NCBI GenBank assembly: GCA_048421225.1
Contig: DBFNRV010000138.1
Location: forward strand, 1-7,577
Reading direction: 5' to 3'
DNA: 7,577 bases
From: UMGS946 sp048421225
GTDB taxonomy: Bacteria; Bacillota; Clostridia; Christensenellales; CAG-138
The position numbers were made by a program, and so were the translations under genes. Shown piece after piece: positions 1 through 5,615 of this stretch (within the stretch, counting starts at the first letter, position 1; each line of letters begins with the position of its first letter). The notes below the pieces were generated by a model, which made no database searches, had not been told where the DNA came from, and saw nothing but the letters and a program-made list of their open reading frames with translations.

Positions 1-257
1 TCAAAATTAAATAATGACAGTAACAAATAATGATGATATCATATAACACAAGAGGCTGGACTGATGGCCATTAATAATACACGCATAAGAACATTTCTAT
101 TACATTACATGTTCATGCGATTCCATTGCACCCGCTCGATAAGCCTTGACTATTTCTGAGCGGTTTGCGGATTATCTCTACGAAGTATAGTATTACCACG
201 CTTACGGAAGCATATATCTTATCGGCGAAAGATTCGACCTATGAAAGAGGAGCAAAA
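1..257. other. Non-coding leader region with no gene identified
   Basis: I see no credible coding region on either strand. The stretch holds a 10-base palindrome, ATGATATCAT, at 33-42 and a six-base inverted repeat (CCGCTC at 132-137, GAGCGG at 158-163) with a 20-base loop, too weak to call a terminator. A poor promoter match (TTGCGG at 165-170, 17-base spacer, TAGTAT at 188-193) could serve the small gene starting at 258, but it matches consensus at only about seven of twelve positions. The region may include the 3' flank of an upstream gene outside the window. Confidence 0.5.
244..252 (+). promoter_or_regulatory. Ribosome binding site that sets the start of the small membrane protein
   Basis: AAAGAGGAG ends five bases before the ATG at 258. 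This favours the 258 start over the in-frame ATG at 165, which has no purine-rich sequence before it and would add 31 residues of unremarkable, polar sequence ahead of the membrane helix. Confidence 0.75.
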
Positions 258-590
258 ATGTTTGACGTTGTATTCGAAGGTTTTGTATCCGTATTGCTTG
301 GGTGCCTTATAGGGTGCGTATTAGGGCTCGTCATTGGCGCTGTATTTCTAAAGCTGCCTAAGGCCCGTATGTGCTGGCTTATAGCTCCCAGGGCGACCGA
401 AAAGAGAATAGCAAAAATGATTGAGCGCATTAATGGAAGCGCTTACTTGAGCGAGGATTTATATTACAAAATAATTGGGTATATCGATTGCGCTCCAGCC
501 CTTCTTAAGGATACGCTTTCTTCAGAGCTTGACCGCTCAATCTCATCAATCAACGGCCAAAAAATCCAGCATAAACAGACCGACGCGTAA
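258..590 (+). CDS. Small single-pass membrane protein with glycine zipper, function unknown
   Basis: I do not recognise this 110-residue protein. Residues about 4-33 form one strongly hydrophobic segment containing glycines at 15, 19, 23 and 27, a four-step GxxxG series (glycine zipper) of the kind that lets membrane helices pack closely, with cysteines at 16 and 20. A basic stretch follows (K32, K35, R37, then R45, K49, R50), which by the positive-inside rule suggests a cytoplasmic C-terminus. Residues 47-100 look amphipathic and helical, with one further cysteine at 78, and the last ten residues are polar. The start at 258 is chosen for its strong ribosome binding site; an in-frame ATG at 165 gives a 141-residue alternative. 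The gene lies 221 bases upstream of pstS on the same strand but is separated from it by a candidate pstS promoter, so it is probably not part of the phosphate operon. It could be a holin-like, stress or sporulation-related small protein; nothing here decides that. Confidence 0.6.
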   Translation: MFDVVFEGFVSVLLGCLIGCVLGLVIGAVFLKLPKARMCWLIAPRATEKRIAKMIERINGSAYLSEDLYYKIIGYIDCAPALLKDTLSSELDRSISSINGQKIQHKQTDA

Positions 591-693
591 AATCTATGAT
601 CTCATAATCAAAAAACTATGTTCAATAAAGCAATTTTATAAGCGCTAACGTCCAGAGCTTTCCCTTAGGGGGCATCCGATGCAATTCCTCCGC

Positions 694-762
694 TTTACAG
701 TTATACGCGCAAAAGCTTTTCCTTTACTTTTATTTAACAAATCAAACCTTTTGTACTTTACA
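694..762 (+). promoter_or_regulatory. Candidate Pho box array (PhoP operator) upstream of pstS
   Basis: Several copies of the TTNACA hexamer known from Bacillus-type PhoP operators occur on the + strand: TTTACA at 694-699, TTTACT at 723-728, TTAACA at 734-739 and TTTACA at 757-762. The 723 and 734 copies are 11 bases apart, one helical turn, and the 757 copy is 23 bases (about two turns) further on, so three copies lie on roughly one face of the DNA. The last copy ends ten bases before a TAAAAT -10 element, a placement that fits activation by an OmpR-family regulator replacing a -35 box. A regulator of that family is encoded in the same operon. A perfect palindrome, AAAAGCTTTT at 711-720, lies inside the array. 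Binding itself is inferred. Confidence 0.5.
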
Positions 763-771
763 AACGCAGGA

Positions 772-777
772 TAAAAT
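772..777 (+). promoter_or_regulatory. Candidate -10 element of the pst operon promoter
   Basis: TAAAAT matches the TATAAT consensus at five of six positions and lies 34 bases before the pstS start codon. No good -35 box sits 17 bases upstream; the nearest, TTGTAC at 751-756, has a short 15-base spacer. A weak -35 is usual for promoters that depend on a Pho activator. Confidence 0.45.
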
Positions 778-811
778 CAATCCGTAAAGTATCGAAAGGA
801 GAATTTTAAGT

Positions 812-1777
812 ATGAAAAAAACATTGGCATTAATTATGGCGATTATGATGATTGCCTTTGCGGTAGTAGGCTGCACGGAAAATGAAGGTGGATACGGAGA
901 CAGCACCAGCAGCCCTAACCAAGGCGCTACGCCTTCTTCAAAGCCTTCTCCGGGCCCATCGGCTAACCCCACCGACAGCACAGGGTTTGACAGCAGCAAG
1001 GATATCACCGTAATTTCAAGGGAAGACGGATCAGGAACCAGGGGTGCTTTCATAGAGCTTACGGGCGTTGAGCAGAAGGACGAAAACGGCGAAAAGGTGG
1101 ATAACACTACTCTGGACTCGCAGATAACCAATAGCACCTCCGTTATGATGACCACCGTGGCCGGCAATGAATATGCAATCGGTTATATATCGCTAGGCTC
1201 ACTCAACAAAACGGTTAAGGCTATAGCGATTGACGGAGTGGAAGCAAGCGTTGACAACATAAAGAGCGGAACATATTCCCTGGTTCGTCCGTTCAACATC
1301 GCGACCAAAGAGGATATCAGCGAAGTAGCTTCCGATTTTATCAAGTTCATATTGAGCACGGAAGGACAGGAGGTTATTGAGGAAAACGGATATATCACAA
1401 TCGACGGCGCTAAAGCTTACGATGGCGACAAGCCCTCAGGCAAGATAGTAGTTGCTGGTTCATCATCCGTAACTCCGGTAATGGAAAAGCTTAAGGAAGC
1501 ATATTTGAAAATAAACACGAACGCCCAGATCGATATTCAGCAGAGCGATTCGACTACTGGAATGACGTCGGCCATCAATGGAATATGCGACATAGGAATG
1601 GCGTCGAGAGAACTGAAGGAAAGCGAGATTTCGAGCGGGTTGACCGGCACCGCTATAGCGCAGGATGGCATTGCGGTAATCGTCAACAACAACAATCCCG
1701 TAACTGGAATGACTGTGGAACAGATAAGGGATATATATATCGGAACCACTACTAACTGGAATGGTTTTGCAAAATAA
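812..1777 (+). CDS. pstS: Phosphate-binding lipoprotein PstS with circularly permuted domain order
   Basis: This is the extracytoplasmic phosphate receptor that delivers phosphate to the PstCAB transporter. Residues 1-20 are a lipoprotein signal peptide with lipobox VVGC, so Cys21 should be lipid-anchored to the membrane. Residues 22-63 are a flexible Ser/Pro/Gly/Asn-rich tether. The binding fold then appears in swapped order. Residues 64-198 match what is normally the later part of PstS: SREDGSGTRGAF at 69-80, NSTSVMMTTVAG at 107-118, GYISLGSL at 124-131, RPFNIAT at 159-165 and the normally C-terminal EGQEVIEENGYI at 184-195. Residues 211-321 match the normal mature N-terminal part: KIVVAGSSSVTPV at 211-223, QQSDSTTGM at 243-251, DIGMASREL at 260-268, AQDGIAVIVN at 283-292 and TNWN at 314-317, just before the stop. 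Both phosphate-contacting loops are present. The frame is open throughout, and AAAGGAGA at 795-802 is a good ribosome binding site. The total of 321 residues fits one full fold plus the tether, so nothing appears lost. Function is confident from sequence and operon; the permutation is read from motif order. Confidence 0.93.
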   Translation: MKKTLALIMAIMMIAFAVVGCTENEGGYGDSTSSPNQGATPSSKPSPGPSANPTDSTGFDSSKDITVISREDGSGTRGAFIELTGVEQKDENGEKVDNTTLDSQITNSTSVMMTTVAGNEYAIGYISLGSLNKTVKAIAIDGVEASVDNIKSGTYSLVRPFNIATKEDISEVASDFIKFILSTEGQEVIEENGYITIDGAKAYDGDKPSGKIVVAGSSSVTPVMEKLKEAYLKINTNAQIDIQQSDSTTGMTSAINGICDIGMASRELKESEISSGLTGTAIAQDGIAVIVNNNNPVTGMTVEQIRDIYIGTTTNWNGFAK

Positions 1778-1802
1778 GGGTTTCCCTACTGACAGCAGAT
1801 GA

Positions 1803-1821
1803 GGGCAGGTTAACCCTGCCC
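1803..1821 (+). terminator. Intercistronic hairpin between pstS and pstC (attenuator or mRNA-stabilising)
   Basis: GGGCAGG at 1803-1809 pairs perfectly with CCTGCCC at 1815-1821 around a five-base TTAAC loop. It is followed by CTTTACCC rather than a run of T, so it is not a strong intrinsic terminator. It lies 25 bases after the pstS stop and 11 bases before the pstC ribosome binding site. In other Firmicutes and proteobacteria, hairpins at this point allow more PstS than channel protein to be made through partial termination or protection of the upstream mRNA. That role is inferred here. Confidence 0.6.
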
Positions 1822-1842
1822 CTTTACCCTTAGGAGGGACAA

Positions 1843-2694
1843 ATGGCGAAAATAAAAGAGATGTTGATGCGTGGGGTATTCTTTATCGCCGCGGTTACCT
1901 CAATACTGGCAGTTATTCTGATATGCGTGTTTTTGTTTGCCAACGGGTTACCGGCGATAGGGGAAATAGGAGTATTTAAGTTCCTTTTTGGCGCTCAATG
2001 GCGTCCGGGCAACAATATCTACGGCATATTGCCGATGATACTGGGAAGCCTTTATGTGACAGCGGGCGCGATTATAATCGGAGTCCCCATAGGAATATTA
2101 ACGGCTATATTTATGGCCAGGTTCTGTAAAAAACGGCTGTATAAGGCACTTAAGCCTGCGATAAACCTTCTAGCGGGCATCCCGTCGATTGTCTACGGAT
2201 TTTTTGGGCTGGTTGTCCTAGTTCCTTTTATCAGGAACACCTTCGGGGGCGACGGCAGCAGCATCCTGACTGCCTCAATACTGCTGGGAATTATGATACT
2301 CCCAACGATAATAAACATATCCGAAGCTTCGCTTAAAGCGGTTCCGGAGCAGTATTACGAAGGGGCTCTGGCGCTGGGCGCCACGCATGAGCGAAGCGTG
2401 TTTTTTACTGTGCTTCCGGCGGCGAAATCCGGCATATTTGCGGGCGTGGTGCTGGGTATCGGGCGCGCGATTGGAGAGGCCATGGCCGTAATGATGGTAG
2501 TTGGCAATCAGGCAAGGCTGCCTGACAGTATCTTGGATGGCATAAGAACGCTAACGTCCAATATAGTTATGGAAATGGGGTATGCTACAGATCTGCACCG
2601 TGAGGCGCTTATAGCAACTGCCGTAGTGTTATTTGTGTTTATTCTTGCCATCAATATTTCGTGCTCCGCGCTGAAAAGGAGGGCGAACAAATGA
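1843..2694 (+). CDS. pstC: Phosphate ABC transporter permease PstC
   Basis: PstC is one of the two membrane subunits that form the phosphate channel. The 283-residue protein has the usual six-helix pattern: a first helix at about 11-34, then helices near 62-92, 105-131, 139-160, 196-221 and 255-275. Family-typical segments include FGAQWRPGNNIYGILPMI at 49-66 and AGIPSIVYGFFGLVVLVPF at 111-129. The cytoplasmic EAA loop that docks on the ATPase is at about 173-198 (EGALALGATHERSVFFTVLPAAKSG), followed by GIGRAIGEAMAVMMVVGN at 205-222. Length is normal for the family. A strong ribosome binding site (AGGAGGG at 1832-1838) precedes the ATG. Its stop overlaps the pstA start (ATGA), indicating translational coupling. 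I distinguish it from PstA by its first position and by the GEAMAVMMVVGN segment. Confidence 0.95.
   Translation: MAKIKEMLMRGVFFIAAVTSILAVILICVFLFANGLPAIGEIGVFKFLFGAQWRPGNNIYGILPMILGSLYVTAGAIIIGVPIGILTAIFMARFCKKRLYKALKPAINLLAGIPSIVYGFFGLVVLVPFIRNTFGGDGSSILTASILLGIMILPTIINISEASLKAVPEQYYEGALALGATHERSVFFTVLPAAKSGIFAGVVLGIGRAIGEAMAVMMVVGNQARLPDSILDGIRTLTSNIVMEMGYATDLHREALIATAVVLFVFILAINISCSALKRRANK
2676..2683 (+). promoter_or_regulatory. Ribosome binding site that sets the pstA start
   Basis: AAGGAGGG lies inside the end of pstC, seven bases before the ATG at 2691. It excludes the in-frame GTG at 2661, which lies upstream of it and would make the ribosome binding site part of the coding sequence. 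A second ATG at 2697 is also possible, but the overlapping ATGA at 2691 is the typical coupled start. Confidence 0.8.
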
Positions 2695-3548
2695 GGATGT
2701 TTTCCAAAGGCATGCGCGGCGGGCGCAGACAATGCGTGTTTTCGACATTTTTGAGATTGATTGTGCGTATTGCGGCGGTAATAACGGTTTCAGTGTTCAT
2801 ATTCCTTGTAGGGTACATACTGGTAAAGGGCGTACCACATATTACGCTGGATCTATTTGCGTTTAAATACACGTCTGAAAACGTATCCTTGTTTCCAGCG
2901 CTTATAAACACGATTACAATGACGCTCGTTTCGCTGCTGATCGCGGTTCCGCTTGGTATATTTGCGGCAATCTATCTTGTTGAGTACGCAAAGCGCGGGA
3001 ATAAAATCGTGGGTATTATAAGAATGACTGCGGAAACCCTGGCGGGAATACCGTCGATAGTATATGGGCTGTTCGGCATGCTGTTCTTTGTAACGGCGCT
3101 TGGCTGGAGCTATTCAATGCTTGCCGGAGCGTTTACACTGTCAATAATGATACTTCCGCTGATCATCAGAACTACTGAGGAGGCTCTTATCTCGGTGCCG
3201 GATTCTTATAGAGAAGGCAGCTTCGGGCTTGGAGCGGGCAGGCTGCGCACGGTGTTTAGAATCGTGCTTCCATCGGCAGTGCCCGGCATACTTTCGGGGG
3301 TTATATTATCAATAGGCAGGATAGTAGGAGAGACGGCCGCTTTGATATATACTGCCGGAACCGTAGCGGATATACCGCCGAACCTTATGTCGTCGGGAAG
3401 AACGCTGGCGGTGCATATGTACGCGCTTTCCAACGAGGCACTGTATATGGACCAGGCATATGCAACTGCGGTAATATTGATTTTGATTGTATTCGGAATA
3501 AACGCGGTATCCGCGTTCATCGCAAAGAGGATAGCGAGGCAAAAATGA
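2691..3548 (+). CDS. pstA: Phosphate ABC transporter permease PstA
   Basis: PstA pairs with PstC to form the membrane channel for phosphate. With the start at 2691 it has 285 residues. A basic N-terminus (R2, K6, R9, R12, R13) precedes a first membrane helix at about 21-45; further helices lie near 68-98, 118-137, 141-160, 196-221 and 257-278. Family-typical segments are AGIPSIVYGLFGMLFF at 118-133, the ATPase-docking EAA loop at about 174-200 (REGSFGLGAGRLRTVFRIVLPSAVPGI), and SIGRIVGETAALIYTAG at 207-223, which separates PstA from PstC. The late segment SNEALYMDQAYATA at 247-260 is also typical of PstA. It overlaps pstC by four bases and ends one base before the likely pstB start codon. I see nothing unusual in length or key residues. 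Confidence 0.95.
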   Translation: MRMFSKGMRGGRRQCVFSTFLRLIVRIAAVITVSVFIFLVGYILVKGVPHITLDLFAFKYTSENVSLFPALINTITMTLVSLLIAVPLGIFAAIYLVEYAKRGNKIVGIIRMTAETLAGIPSIVYGLFGMLFFVTALGWSYSMLAGAFTLSIMILPLIIRTTEEALISVPDSYREGSFGLGAGRLRTVFRIVLPSAVPGILSGVILSIGRIVGETAALIYTAGTVADIPPNLMSSGRTLAVHMYALSNEALYMDQAYATAVILILIVFGINAVSAFIAKRIARQK

Positions 3549-4298
3549 ATGGAAAAATTTGTGCTTAACAACGTAGAATTAAAATATGGCGACTTCACGG
3601 CGCTCAAGCACGTCAACTTGAGAATCCCCGAAAAGGAGATCACCGCTTTTATCGGGCCGTCTGGCTGTGGAAAGTCGACGCTGTTGAAGACGTTAAACCG
3701 GATGAACGATCTGATTGAAAACTGTAAGATAACCGGAGAGATACTGCTCGACGGAGAAGATATATACGGCAACATGGATGTAAACCTGCTGAGAAAACGG
3801 GTAGGAATGGTGTTTCAAAAGCCTAATCCATTCCCAATGAGCGTGTACGACAACATAGCTTTCGGCCCTAAAACGCACGGCGTCAGGTCAAGGGTTAAGC
3901 TTGATGAAATCGTTGAAAAATCGCTTCGCGACGCCGCGATATGGGATGAGGTAAAGGACCGGCTCAAAAAAAGCGCCCTTGGCCTTTCAGGCGGCCAGCA
4001 GCAGCGGTTGTGTATCGCAAGGGCGCTTGCGGTGGGGCCGGAGGTCCTGCTCATGGACGAACCGACCAGCGCGCTGGATCCCATATCAACCTCAAAGATT
4101 GAGGAGCTTGCCACGGAACTGAAGCGGGATTATACTATAATTATCGTTACGCACAATATGCAGCAGGCGGTTCGCATATCGGACAGAACCGCGTTTTTCC
4201 TCATCGGCGAGGTTGTTGAGTACAACAGCACTGAAAAGCTGTTTTCAATGCCGGAGGATAAACGAACCGAGGATTATATAACCGGGAGGTTTGGATAA
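3549..4298 (+). CDS. pstB: Phosphate ABC transporter ATP-binding protein PstB
   Basis: PstB hydrolyses ATP on the cytoplasmic face to power phosphate uptake through PstCA. All catalytic motifs of an ABC ATPase are intact in its 249 residues: Walker A GPSGCGKST at 36-44, Q-loop glutamine Q90 within VFQKPNPFPMSVYDNIAFG, signature LSGGQQQR at 146-153, Walker B VLLMDEP at 166-172 with catalytic Glu171, the D-loop SALD at 174-177 and the switch histidine His202 in VTHNMQQA. The segments TLNRMNDL at 48-55 and FQKPNPFPMSVYDN are specific to PstB rather than ABC ATPases in general. The start codon follows the pstA stop directly (TGA at 3546-3548, ATG at 3549), with only a modest ribosome binding site, GAGG at 3536-3539, so it probably relies on translational coupling. 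An ATG at 3545-3547 is out of frame. Confidence 0.97.
   Translation: MEKFVLNNVELKYGDFTALKHVNLRIPEKEITAFIGPSGCGKSTLLKTLNRMNDLIENCKITGEILLDGEDIYGNMDVNLLRKRVGMVFQKPNPFPMSVYDNIAFGPKTHGVRSRVKLDEIVEKSLRDAAIWDEVKDRLKKSALGLSGGQQQRLCIARALAVGPEVLLMDEPTSALDPISTSKIEELATELKRDYTIIIVTHNMQQAVRISDRTAFFLIGEVVEYNSTEKLFSMPEDKRTEDYITGRFG
4284..4289 (+). promoter_or_regulatory. Ribosome binding site that sets the phoU start
   Basis: GGGAGG lies within the last codons of pstB, ten bases before the ATG at 4300. An in-frame TTG at 4291 is only one base away from this site, too close to be used, so the ATG is the better start even though the longer frame is open. Confidence 0.8.
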
Positions 4299-4299
4299 G

Positions 4300-4947
4300 A
4301 TGCGCAGTAAATTTGACGAGCAGCTGGAACTTTTGAATGTAGAGCTCATAAAGATGGGCGCCCTGTGCGAGGACGCAATATCGTCGGCTGTAAAAGCGCT
4401 TTTGGATAATGACCGGAAGCTGGCTAAGGGTGTGTTTTCGATAGATGGCGAGATCGATCAGATGGAACGGGATATAGAATCGCTGTGCATGAAGCTGCTG
4501 TTGCAGCAGCAGCCCGTGGCAAGCGACCTTAGGCTTATATCCGCTGCTATAAAGATGATATCGGACATGGAACGCATAGGGGACCAGGCGGCGGACATCG
4601 CTGAAATAAGCGAGTTTATCAGCGTGAATGAGGCTGACAAGAAGCTTATTGGCGATATGTCAAATGCGGCTATAAGCATGGTTACGCAAAGCATAGATTC
4701 ATTCGTTGGACGCGATATAGAGCTGGCATATGACGTCATAAAAGCGGACGATACCGTCGACGGACTATTTGATAGGGTAAAAGACGTTTTAATAACGACA
4801 ATATCAAAGTTCCCAGACCTTGGAGGGTATTGCCTTGACCTGCTTATGATCGCCAAATATCTTGAGCGCATAGGGGATCATGCCACCAATATAGCGGAAT
4901 GGGTCGAGTTTTCCATAACGGGACTTTATAAAGGAGAACCATTATGA
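4300..4947 (+). CDS. phoU: Phosphate signalling regulator PhoU
   Basis: PhoU is a cytoplasmic helical protein that connects the Pst transporter with the PhoR kinase, damping kinase output and uptake when phosphate is ample. The 215-residue protein shows the typical two tandem three-helix repeats. Each repeat ends in the conserved metal-cluster motif: MERIGDQAADIAE at 90-102 and LERIGDHATNIAEW at 189-201. The segment LLLQQQPVASDLRLI at 66-80 is also characteristic. No membrane segment is present, and the length is standard. The ATG at 4300 lies one base after the pstB stop and is served by GGGAGG inside pstB. The end overlaps the next gene by four bases (ATGA), and a strong AAAGGAG at 4930-4936 lies inside phoU for that gene. 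Position between pstB and the two-component genes fits its role as the link between them. Confidence 0.95.
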   Translation: MRSKFDEQLELLNVELIKMGALCEDAISSAVKALLDNDRKLAKGVFSIDGEIDQMERDIESLCMKLLLQQQPVASDLRLISAAIKMISDMERIGDQAADIAEISEFISVNEADKKLIGDMSNAAISMVTQSIDSFVGRDIELAYDVIKADDTVDGLFDRVKDVLITTISKFPDLGGYCLDLLMIAKYLERIGDHATNIAEWVEFSITGLYKGEPL

Positions 4948-5615
4948 TTTATATAGTAGAAGATGATGAAAATATCAGGGAACTTGTGGTATACACCCTG
5001 AAGAGCACTGGCTTTGAAGCCGAAGGCTTTGAAAAAGGCGAATTGTTTTGGGGCGCGCTGAAAACGCGGATGCCCTCGCTTGTTCTGCTTGACATAATGC
5101 TCCCTGAAGAGGACGGGCTGACGATTTTAAAGAAGCTCAGAGCCGATCCTCGTACAAAGAGGCTTCCTGTAATGATGCTTACAGCAAAGAGTACGGAATA
5201 CGATAAGGTTCTCGGCCTTGACGGGGGAGCGGACGATTATATCGCCAAACCGTTTGGAATGATGGAATTGGTGGCGCGAATAAGGGCGCTTATCCGAAGG
5301 ACGGCTGATGAAGGCGAATCGAGCCAGCTTAGTTACGACAGCCTTTGTGTTGATAAGCTAAAGCATACGGTAACGGTTGAGGGAAATGATGTGGCGCTTA
5401 CTTTTAAAGAGTTTGAGCTTTTGTGCACGCTGCTTGAGGCCAACGGAAACGTTATGACCAGGGACACCCTCCTTACAAAGATCTGGGGCTATGACTTTGA
5501 CGGGGAAACCAGAACGGTGGACGTACATGTGCGAACGCTTAGGCAGAAGTTGGGGCATTACGGGGAAATAATAGAAACGGTAAGAGGACTGGGCTACAGG
5601 ATTAAGGAAAGATGA
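4944..5615 (+). CDS. phoP: OmpR-family response regulator of the phosphate regulon (PhoP/PhoB type)
   Basis: This is a 223-residue DNA-binding response regulator. The receiver domain occupies about 1-117: the acidic pocket is Glu6-Asp7-Asp8, the phosphate-accepting residue is Asp50 in LVLLDIMLPEEDG, the switch threonine is Thr80 in MMLTAK, and the conserved lysine is Lys102 in IAKPFGMMELVARI. A short linker (about 118-128) leads to a winged-helix domain at about 129-221 with family-typical LTFKEFELL at 152-160, TRDTLLTKIWGYDF at 172-185, TRTVDVHVRTLRQKL at 189-203 and VRGLGYRI at 213-220. It is expected to be phosphorylated by the kinase encoded directly downstream and to bind Pho boxes, including those upstream of pstS. 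The start overlaps the phoU stop. Identity as the phosphate regulator rests mainly on gene context, since OmpR-type regulators look alike; phoB is the equivalent name in other groups. Confidence 0.88.
   Translation: MIYIVEDDENIRELVVYTLKSTGFEAEGFEKGELFWGALKTRMPSLVLLDIMLPEEDGLTILKKLRADPRTKRLPVMMLTAKSTEYDKVLGLDGGADDYIAKPFGMMELVARIRALIRRTADEGESSQLSYDSLCVDKLKHTVTVEGNDVALTFKEFELLCTLLEANGNVMTRDTLLTKIWGYDFDGETRTVDVHVRTLRQKLGHYGEIIETVRGLGYRIKER

Noticed and set aside
132..163. Inverted repeat CCGCTC/GAGCGG as a terminator of an upstream gene
   Set aside because: Only six pairs with a 20-base loop, followed by three T residues; no upstream coding region is visible to terminate.
165..257. Upstream ATG giving a 141-residue form of the first gene
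   Set aside because: It has no ribosome binding site, and the added 31 residues precede an otherwise normal N-terminal membrane helix. The ATG at 258 has AAAGAGGAG five bases upstream.
812..1777. PstS as a truncated or frameshifted gene because the expected N-terminal motif is missing after the signal peptide
   Set aside because: The missing motifs are all present later in the same open frame and total length is normal, so a permutation explains the data better than truncation.
2661..2690. GTG start extending PstA by ten residues
   Set aside because: The extension would place the strong AAGGAGGG site inside pstA; the ATG at 2691 is correctly spaced from it and overlaps the pstC stop in the usual ATGA manner.
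3206..3775. 189-residue open frame on the minus strand across the pstA-pstB junction
   Set aside because: It lies opposite two unambiguous conserved genes, has no ribosome binding site that I can see and resembles no family; it is a by-product of codon use on the + strand. The other antisense frames were dropped for the same reason.
4291..4299. TTG start extending PhoU by three residues
   Set aside because: It lies one base after the GGGAGG site, too close for initiation; the ATG at 4300 is well spaced and gives the usual PhoU N-terminus.
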